Part shown: one piece after another, positions 14,996 through 20,491 of the stretch
Position numbering within the stretch: the stretch's first letter is position 1
How the letters are laid out: each line of letters starts with the position of its first letter
Assembly: GCA_023434265.1 (NCBI GenBank)
Contig: JAEYTA010000103.1
Span: forward strand, 1-20,491
Source of the DNA: Pseudomonadota bacterium
Lineage (GTDB): Bacteria; Pseudomonadota; Alphaproteobacteria; Caulobacterales; Caulobacteraceae
Direction of reading: 5' to 3'
Length of the DNA: 20,491 bases
Position numbers and translations under genes: made by a program
The notes under the pieces: model-generated
The model's input: only the letters and a program-made list of their open reading frames with translations
What the model was told of the DNA's origin: nothing
The model's database searches: none

Positions 14996-15924
14996 GTCCT
15001 GCCTCCGGCCGGCTTGAGCCAGCCGCTGAGGTCCCGGCCGATCAGCCGCGACAGGGCGGCCACGTCGTCGCGGAAGGCGTCGGCGATGCGGGCCTGGTCG
15101 GCCGGCGCCAGCCGCTCGCGCGGACCGGCGTCGGAGAGGGTGGCGGTCAGCACCTTGCTCGGCTTGAAGCCCAGTCGGTTGAGGAATTTCTTGGTCGGCA
15201 GGACCAGCGGCCGCAGGAAGGCCGGCGGCGAGGTCAGGAACCGGATCAGCGGGTGGCTCCGATAGGCCCGCGCCTCGTTGATGCGCGGGTACTCGTCGAG
15301 CTCGTGCGCCGGCAGCCCGAGGAAGGCCACCACCTCGCGATACACCGCGCCCGGATCGGCCTTGAAGTCGTCGAACAGGACGATCTTGACCTGCTCTTTG
15401 GGGAAGATGCTCCACAGCCGCTCGATCTGGGGCGTGTAGGTGTAGGCGTCGCGGTACTGCAGCGACTCCGGGAAGGGGCAGTAGGCCGGCAGGCGGCGGC
15501 CGGCGGCGCGTTCGTCCTGCAGGTCCCAGGCCTCGGCGAAGGAGTCGGTGTCCTCGCGCATGGTCAGGCGGCCCTGCATGTGCATGGCGTGGGCGGCCTC
15601 GACCGGGTCGCGCAGCATGACCACGATGCGGGCGTCCGGACGCACCGCCGCGACATTGGCCGCCGCCGCCTTCGAGAACAGGTACCAGACCGAGCCCTCG
15701 CCGCGCAGCTGGCCGGGGCGGGCGTCCTTCCACAGGCGCAGATAGCCCGCCTCGCCGCCATGGACCTGGAGAATGTCGGGGAAGTCGGTGCAGAAATACT
15801 GCGGCTCCTTCACGCTCGACATCGCCACGCCGGGGTGGCGGGAGAGATACTCGTACAGCGCGGTGGTGCCGCACTTGGGCGCGCCGAAGATGTAGAAGTC
15901 GGGAAACCGGACGTCGGGGGTCAT
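14992..15924 (-). CDS. Sulfotransferase family protein, second copy, with altered 3'-phosphate motif
   Basis: This predicted PAPS-dependent sulfotransferase has 310 residues. The 5'-phosphosulfate loop is YIFGAPKCGTTALYEYL (11-27) with SSVKEPQYF (36-44) after it, and the 3'-phosphate motif is ARIVVMLRDPVEAAHAMHMQ (98-117). Position 113 is Ala where the first copy and most family members have a Ser that contacts the PAPS 3'-phosphate, so cofactor binding may differ. It is clearly not a recent duplicate of the first copy. It lies in a flippase, sulfotransferase, glycosyltransferase operon: 23 bases after the flippase and overlapping the glycosyltransferase by four bases. The acceptor is presumably the glycan of this locus. 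Confidence 0.85.
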   Translation of the reverse strand: MTPDVRFPDFYIFGAPKCGTTALYEYLSRHPGVAMSSVKEPQYFCTDFPDILQVHGGEAGYLRLWKDARPGQLRGEGSVWYLFSKAAAANVAAVRPDARIVVMLRDPVEAAHAMHMQGRLTMREDTDSFAEAWDLQDERAAGRRLPAYCPFPESLQYRDAYTYTPQIERLWSIFPKEQVKIVLFDDFKADPGAVYREVVAFLGLPAHELDEYPRINEARAYRSHPLIRFLTSPPAFLRPLVLPTKKFLNRLGFKPSKVLTATLSDAGPRERLAPADQARIADAFRDDVAALSRLIGRDLSGWLKPAGGRT

Positions 15925-15947
15925 GGGTCGAGGGGCTCCGGGCGGCG

Positions 15948-17321
15948 TCAGGCGGAGGCGGTGTCGGTTTCCGGCGCCGGGCGGCTGGCCAGGAAGCGAT
16001 GCACCGCCCACACGTACAGGCGCGCCATGACGAAGTAGTTGAAGGCCGAGCCGGCGGCGTACCAGAACACGGCGTGCACGGCGGTCCCGCCCAGCCAGTG
16101 CGGCAGGGCCAGGGTCGCGGCGACGACCACGAACTGCATCACCGTCCAGTACAGGTAGATGTCCTGACGCTCGATGGCGTTGAACTGGGAGGTGGAGGCG
16201 TAGGCGGCGCGGAACGGGACGAGGAAGGCCATGGCCTGCAGGAAGCGGGCGGCCGCGCCCCAGCGCTCGCCGAACACCGGGGCGATGAGGAATTCGGCGG
16301 CGAGGGCGATGACGACCGCGGCGACGGCCCCCACGATCAGCAGGACGCGGGTGACGGCGTGAAACTGGATCAGCAGCTCGGCCGGGTTGTTGCGCGCCCG
16401 CTCGCTGCTTTCGCCATAGAGCACCTGGGACACGCCCTGCTTCATCCACTCCACCGGCGCCCCGACCAACCGCTGGGACAGGGCGAAGAAGCCCGCGGCC
16501 TCCACGCCGTAAAGGGCTCCGACCATGATCGTCGGAATGTAGAAGGCGCCGCGGTTGAGGAACAGCGAGGGCAGGACGAAGGCCGGGAAGCGCACGTAGC
16601 GGAGGGTCATGTCGCGCATGCGGGCCACGGCGCCGCCCAGGTCGACCTCGCGCAGGGCGACGCGCCCCATCAGGCCGAGCATGACGGCGCCCAGGGCGGT
16701 GCCTATGACCTGTCCGAGGGCCAGACTGTAGCGGCTGGCGCTGACCAGGCCGAGGCCGACCTGGCCGACGACCACGCCGACGTTGGTGGCGATGCGGGTG
16801 GTCGGCAGGGCGCGGTAGTGTTTGCGGCGAATGAACCAGTACTGCAGCCCGAGGGTCCACGCCTGCAGGACGATGGCCGGCGGGGCCAGCCACAGCATGT
16901 CGCCGCCCAGCCAGGCCGACGTCGACCCCGCCGGCAGCAGGTGCGGCAGGGCGAGGAGGACGCCCAGGGTCAGGAGGCCGGACAGGGCCCCGAAGAGGAA
17001 GGCGACCATCAGGGTGGCCACGGCGTCCCGTTCGGTCTCGGGCAGGGGCACGGCCCGGTCGTAGCCGAGCGAGCCCACCGCCCCGAGCAGCATCGTCACC
17101 GACAGGAAGACGCCGAAGGCCCCGAACTCGGCCGGGCTGAAGATGCGGGTGATCACCGGGGTGGCGGCCAGCAGGATCAGCTGCGCCACGGCGGTACCAC
17201 CTGCGATTGTCATCATCGGCGCCATGAAGCGGCGCAGGCTGATCTTCTCCCCGGACTTGCCGCTGATGATCCGGCGAAGCACGGCCGTCAGCCTTCGCTT
17301 CGCCCCCCCGTCGGACTTCAT
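15948..17321 (-). CDS. Wzx-like lipid-linked oligosaccharide flippase (MOP superfamily)
   Basis: This polytopic inner-membrane protein of 457 residues has a cytoplasmic, basic N-terminus of about 30 residues and roughly 12 to 14 hydrophobic segments. PVITRIFSPAEFGAFGVFLS (55-74) is the signature of the polysaccharide-biosynthesis flippase family. It would move the undecaprenyl-linked repeat unit across the membrane for the Wzy-like polymerase. AGGAG lies five bases upstream of the ATG. Codons 5-7 contain a run of seven G on the coding strand (17303-17309), a possible slippage site. It is the first gene of a three-gene minus-strand operon and is divergent from the glycosyltransferase at 17441. 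Confidence 0.88.
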   Translation of the reverse strand: MKSDGGAKRRLTAVLRRIISGKSGEKISLRRFMAPMMTIAGGTAVAQLILLAATPVITRIFSPAEFGAFGVFLSVTMLLGAVGSLGYDRAVPLPETERDAVATLMVAFLFGALSGLLTLGVLLALPHLLPAGSTSAWLGGDMLWLAPPAIVLQAWTLGLQYWFIRRKHYRALPTTRIATNVGVVVGQVGLGLVSASRYSLALGQVIGTALGAVMLGLMGRVALREVDLGGAVARMRDMTLRYVRFPAFVLPSLFLNRGAFYIPTIMVGALYGVEAAGFFALSQRLVGAPVEWMKQGVSQVLYGESSERARNNPAELLIQFHAVTRVLLIVGAVAAVVIALAAEFLIAPVFGERWGAAARFLQAMAFLVPFRAAYASTSQFNAIERQDIYLYWTVMQFVVVAATLALPHWLGGTAVHAVFWYAAGSAFNYFVMARLYVWAVHRFLASRPAPETDTASA

Positions 17322-17387
17322 TCACGCTCCTCGGACGACCTGACCAAAAATGCCTGTCGTCACGCGTTTGTCGAGCGATGCGCTTAG

Positions 17388-17419
17388 TGTAAGACGGCCC
17401 GGGTTACAATGTATTTACA
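17388..17419. promoter_or_regulatory. Cluster of TGTAA/TTACA half-sites in a divergent promoter region
   Basis: Within the 119-base gap between the divergent flippase and glycosyltransferase genes lie TGTAA at 17388-17392, TTACA at 17404-17408 and TTACA at 17415-17419. The first two form an inverted pair with an 11-base spacer; the last two are direct copies 11 bases apart, about one helical turn. This is the most AT-rich spot nearby, so it is a candidate operator or promoter. TACAAT at 17405-17410 could be a -10 element for the plus gene, but no good -35 lies at the right distance. Confidence 0.35.
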
Positions 17420-17440
17420 GCATTTTCTGGCCAGAGAACG

Positions 17441-18706
17441 ATGACCACCTGGACCGTCGACCGCATCATCTACGTCACGAGCGTGGACCCCAGCCTGCCC
17501 AACGGACCGGGGGTCAACGAGCGGGAATTCGTGCTGGCGTTGCACAAGCGCTTCGGCGACCGGATGCGCGCGGTGGTTCCGACGCCGGCCCGGCCGCTCG
17601 ACGATTTCGCCGGCGTCAACGTTCGCTACCTCGAGACTCGCCGGGTGCTGACGCGGCCGCTGCAGTTCCTGCGCGCCGAACGCGAAATGGAGCGGGTGGT
17701 GCTGGAGGAGACCTCCGCCGCGCCCTACGATCTGCTGATCACCCGCCAGCGAACCCTGCCGATCGGATTCCAGCGCGCCAGCCGCCGCCTGTCGATCCCG
17801 TTCGCCATGCGTCACATGACCGGGCGGGCGCCCGAAAGCGCTCCCCAGGAGAGCCTGAAGGACCTGCTGGCCGTCCGGGTCGCCGCCCCCATGGACCGCG
17901 CGATCTGGCGCGACCTCGGCGCCCGCGCCTTCGCCATCGACACCTGTACGAACGAGCACCTCGAGCGCATCGCCGGCGGCCTCGGCGTCGACCGGGCCAA
18001 GATCCACCACAAGGACAATACGGTGAACACCGACCGCTTCCGGCCGGGCCGCGCCGCCGAGGCGAAGGCGAAGCTGGGCCTGGAGCGCTTCGGCCGCATC
18101 GTCGGCTACGCCGGCGGCTTCGCCAGCCAGCGCGGCGGCGAGCACATGTTCCGGATCGCGCCCGCGGTGCTGAAGCGATTTCCCGACACCGGCTTCGTGA
18201 TCGTCGGCGGCGGGAGCGGCATGGAGGGGCTGAAGGAGCGCATCCGCGAGGCCGGCCTGGCCGACGCCTTCGTCACCCCCGGCGTGGTGCCCTACGACGC
18301 CGTGCCCGACTACATGGCGACCTTCGACGTCGGCGTGGCCCTCGACAACGCCGCCCGGGAGAAGGTGGTCGGCAACGCCTACCAGAAGATCCGGCAGTAT
18401 CTGTCGACGGGCGTGCCGGTGGTGACCGGTTCGAACAGCACCTTCGTCGAGGCGGGGCTGGGCTCGTTCGTCGATTCGAGCGAGCTCGGCCAGTTCGAGG
18501 CGGCGGTGATGCACTGGCTCGGCCTCGACGAAGCCGCGCGCGCCGCCCTTCGCGAACAGGCCCACCGCTACGCCGTCGAGCACCTTTCCAGCGCGGCCAG
18601 CCTGGAGCGGCAGCTCCGCTTCTGGGAGGAGCGCATGGCCGGAACCTCGACCACCGCCGACGTCCGCCCGGAGCCGGCGGCGGCGGTCGCGCCGGTGGCC
18701 GCCTGA
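17441..18706 (+). CDS. Glycosyltransferase, GT4-like
   Basis: This predicted GT-B glycosyltransferase has 421 residues. The C-terminal half carries the recognisable parts: RIVGYAGGFASQRGGE (219-234), the donor-side strand FVIVGGGSGMEGLKERI (252-268), VPYDAVPDYMATFDVGVAL (283-301) and KIRQYLSTGVPVVTGSNS (316-333). The N-terminal NGPGVNEREF (21-30) is the acceptor-side glycine-rich loop. A clear EX7E motif is not visible, so donor and mechanism are uncertain. The last 20 residues are an Ala/Pro tail. Its TGA is two bases before the ATG of the phosphoglycosyl transferase gene, so the two are in one operon. The ribosome binding site (AGAGAA) is weak. Confidence 0.82.
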   Translation: MTTWTVDRIIYVTSVDPSLPNGPGVNEREFVLALHKRFGDRMRAVVPTPARPLDDFAGVNVRYLETRRVLTRPLQFLRAEREMERVVLEETSAAPYDLLITRQRTLPIGFQRASRRLSIPFAMRHMTGRAPESAPQESLKDLLAVRVAAPMDRAIWRDLGARAFAIDTCTNEHLERIAGGLGVDRAKIHHKDNTVNTDRFRPGRAAEAKAKLGLERFGRIVGYAGGFASQRGGEHMFRIAPAVLKRFPDTGFVIVGGGSGMEGLKERIREAGLADAFVTPGVVPYDAVPDYMATFDVGVALDNAAREKVVGNAYQKIRQYLSTGVPVVTGSNSTFVEAGLGSFVDSSELGQFEAAVMHWLGLDEAARAALREQAHRYAVEHLSSAASLERQLRFWEERMAGTSTTADVRPEPAAAVAPVAA

Positions 18707-18708
18707 GC

Positions 18709-19365
18709 ATGGCCGAGCCCCGCCGCCCGGCCGGAGACGCCGTAAAGCGGCTGTTCGATATCGTGGTCAGCGCCGCCGCCCTCGTCGTCCTCAGCCCGCT
18801 GCTGGCCGTCGTGGCCCTGCTGGTCCGCACCCGGCTGGGCTCGCCGGTGCTGTTCCGCCAGGTCCGGCCGGGCCTGAACGGCGAGCCGTTCGAGATGATC
18901 AAGTTCCGCACCATGCGCGACGCGGTCGGGCCCGACGGCCGGGAGCTGCCCGACGCCGAGCGGCTGACCCCGTTCGGGGCCAGGCTGCGCTCGACCAGTC
19001 TGGACGAACTGCCGGAGCTGTGGAACGTGCTCAGGGGCGACATGAGTCTGGTCGGCCCGCGCCCCCTGCTGATGCAGTATCTGCCCCTGTATTCGAAAGA
19101 GCAGATGCGCCGGCACGAGGTGCGGCCGGGCGTGACCGGCTGGGCCCAGGTGAACGGCCGCAACGCCATCGAGTGGACGGAGAAGTTCGCTCTCGACGTC
19201 TGGTACGTCGACCACCGCAGCCTGTGGCTGGACCTGAAGATCCTGCTGCTGACGGTCCGCAAGCTGATCGCCCGCGAGGGCATCACCGCCCCCGGCTCGG
19301 CCACCGCCGAGGCGTTCAAGGGCGACACGTCGACAGCCCCTTTCCCGCCGCCCGGTTCCGGCTAA
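18709..19365 (+). CDS. Undecaprenyl-phosphate phosphoglycosyl transferase (PglC-like initiating sugar transferase)
   Basis: This monotopic phosphoglycosyl transferase has 218 residues, about the size of Campylobacter PglC, and lacks the extra N-terminal membrane domain of WcaJ/WbaP. It transfers a sugar phosphate from a UDP-sugar to undecaprenyl phosphate and starts the repeat unit. KRLFDIVVSAAALVVLSP (13-30) is the re-entrant membrane helix with its proline. Then come SPVLFRQVRPG (45-55), FEMIKFRTM (61-69), the catalytic Asp-Glu pair D99-E100 in TSLDELPELWNVLRGDMS (96-113), VGPRP (115-119) and RPGVTGWAQVNGRN. With a PglE-like aminotransferase 32 bases downstream, a bacillosamine-type sugar is the likely substrate. 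The C-terminal tail is Pro/Gly-rich. Confidence 0.92.
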   Translation: MAEPRRPAGDAVKRLFDIVVSAAALVVLSPLLAVVALLVRTRLGSPVLFRQVRPGLNGEPFEMIKFRTMRDAVGPDGRELPDAERLTPFGARLRSTSLDELPELWNVLRGDMSLVGPRPLLMQYLPLYSKEQMRRHEVRPGVTGWAQVNGRNAIEWTEKFALDVWYVDHRSLWLDLKILLLTVRKLIAREGITAPGSATAEAFKGDTSTAPFPPPGSG

Positions 19366-19397
19366 GGTGCCGCCTCCCCTCCCCGGATGACCCACCG

Positions 19398-20491
19398 ATG
19401 CTGAACACGCCCTTCTCGCCCTGGCCCAGCTACACGCCGGAGGAGATGGAGGCTGTCTCGGCGGTGCTGGCTTCCAATCGGGTCAACTACTGGACCGGGG
19501 ACCTGTGCCGGCAGTTCGAGCGCCGCTTCGCGGAATGGGCGGGGACGCGCCATGCCGTGGCCCTGGCCAACGGCACCGTCGCCCTCGACGTGGCGTTGAA
19601 GGCGCTGGGCGTGGGTCCCGGCGACGAGGTGATCACCACCTCGCGGACCTTCCTGGCCTCCGCCTCCTGCATCGTCACCGCCGGCGCGACACCGGTGTTC
19701 GCCGATGTCGACCCCGACACCCAGGGCTTGTCGGCGGAGTCGATCGCGGCCCGGATCACCCCGCGGACGAAGGCGATCATCTGCGTCCACCTGGGCGGCA
19801 TGCCCTGCGACATGGACCCGATCATGGCCTTGGCCGAACGTCACGGGCTGAAGGTCATCGAGGACTGCGCCCAGGCCCACGGCGCGCGCTACCGCGGCCG
19901 CAGCGTCGGCTCCATCGGCCATATCGGGGCGTGGTCGTTCTGCCAGGACAAGATCATCACCACCGGCGGCGAAGGCGGCATGGTGACCACCGACGATCCG
20001 GACCTGTGGTCGACGATGTGGTCGTACAAGGATCACGGCAAGAGCTGGGAGGCGGTCTACGAGCGTGAGCACCCGCCCGGTCCGCGGCTGGTGCACGACA
20101 GCTTCGGCACCAACTGGCGGATGATCGAGATGCAGGCCGCCATCGGCCTGATCCAGCTGGCGCGGATGCCGGAATGGACCCGCCGCCGCACCGGGATCGC
20201 CGAGGCGCTGACGGCCGTATGCGGCCGCCACGCCGTGGTGGGCACCCCGCCGGTCCCCGACCATGTCGTCCACGCCTGGTACCGCTTCTACGCCTTCGTC
20301 CGGCCCGAGCGGCTGGCGCCCGGCTGGACCCGCGACCGCATCGTCGACACGGTCGCCGAGCGGGGCGTGCCCTGTTTCCACGGCTCGGCTTCGGAGGTCT
20401 ATCTGGAGAGGGCCTTCGACGGCACCGGCTGGCGGCCGGCCCAGCGCCTCCCCAACGCCCGCGTGCTGGGCGAGACCAGCCTGGCCATGCT
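19398..20491 (+). CDS. DegT/DnrJ/EryC1/StrS aminotransferase, 3'-truncated by the window edge
   Basis: This PLP-dependent nucleotide-sugar aminotransferase shows 364 complete codons before the window ends, with no stop, so perhaps a few dozen residues are missing. TPFSPWPSYTPEEMEAV at the N-terminus, VALANGTVALDVALKALG (54-71), IEDCAQAHGARYRG (154-167) with D156, and WSFCQDKIITTGGEGGM (179-195) with the Schiff-base lysine K185 define the family. It differs from the WbpE-like enzyme at 6993: the lysine motif is QDKIITTGGEGG instead of PAKPLGCYGDGG, as in enzymes making 4-amino sugars such as PglE. It follows the PglC-like gene on the same strand, which supports synthesis of the initiating diamino sugar. 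A PglF-like 4,6-dehydratase would be expected just outside the window. Confidence 0.9.
   Translation, partial: MLNTPFSPWPSYTPEEMEAVSAVLASNRVNYWTGDLCRQFERRFAEWAGTRHAVALANGTVALDVALKALGVGPGDEVITTSRTFLASASCIVTAGATPVFADVDPDTQGLSAESIAARITPRTKAIICVHLGGMPCDMDPIMALAERHGLKVIEDCAQAHGARYRGRSVGSIGHIGAWSFCQDKIITTGGEGGMVTTDDPDLWSTMWSYKDHGKSWEAVYEREHPPGPRLVHDSFGTNWRMIEMQAAIGLIQLARMPEWTRRRTGIAEALTAVCGRHAVVGTPPVPDHVVHAWYRFYAFVRPERLAPGWTRDRIVDTVAERGVPCFHGSASEVYLERAFDGTGWRPAQRLPNARVLGETSLAM

Noticed and set aside
17322..17440. A sigma70-type promoter for the glycosyltransferase at 17441
   Set aside because: TACAAT at 17405 resembles a -10, but no acceptable -35 lies 16-18 bases upstream, so I do not call a promoter.

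Overview
The window is very GC-rich, has dense coding and no tRNA, rRNA, CRISPR array, transposase or integrase that I can see. The gene types and the GANTC (CcrM methylation) sites in an intergenic hairpin suggest an alphaproteobacterium, plausibly of the Caulobacterales (Caulobacter, Brevundimonas or Phenylobacterium type). That assignment is an inference; no marker gene fixes it.

Region 1 (1-6504) is housekeeping metabolism. It holds the 3' part of an ACT-less homoserine dehydrogenase, an MHS-family major facilitator transporter with a large periplasmic insertion, a MAPEG-family membrane protein, acetyl-CoA synthetase (acs) and, convergent with acs, a PLP enzyme of the cystathionine gamma-synthase family. 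Two long back-to-back hairpins fill the convergent gap at 5093-5215.

Region 2 (6589-9848, minus strand) is a compact nucleotide-sugar operon. In transcription order it encodes a Gfo/Idh/MocA sugar oxidoreductase, a small sugar N-formyltransferase, a WbpE-like sugar 3-aminotransferase and a four-repeat ankyrin protein joined to the aminotransferase by a TAATG stop-start overlap. The likely chemistry is 3-oxidation, 3-transamination and N-formylation of a UDP-amino sugar. The ankyrin gene is the most interesting item: the known sugar N-formyltransferase QdtF carries an ankyrin domain at its own C-terminus, so this operon may hold a split version.

Region 3 (10102-20491) is a surface-polysaccharide locus of the Wzx/Wzy kind. 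It contains a Wzy-like polymerase, two different sulfotransferases, two divergent PglD/NeuD-type acyltransferases, a PglA-like GT4 glycosyltransferase, a Wzx-like flippase, a second glycosyltransferase, a PglC-like phosphoglycosyl transferase and a second DegT-family aminotransferase that runs off the window. PglC-, PglD- and PglE-like genes together suggest that the repeat unit starts on a bacillosamine-like diamino sugar. The glycan is probably extended by the glycosyltransferases, sulfated, flipped by Wzx and polymerised by Wzy. Strand alternates with almost every gene between 10.1 and 13.9 kb, and genes at 6.6-9.8 kb and 12.5-13.2 kb look less GC-rich than their neighbours. Both point to assembly from modules of different origin.

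No gene-free stretch exceeds 300 bases. The largest gaps are 9849-10101 and 11485-11669, where I recognise neither a gene nor a clear promoter.
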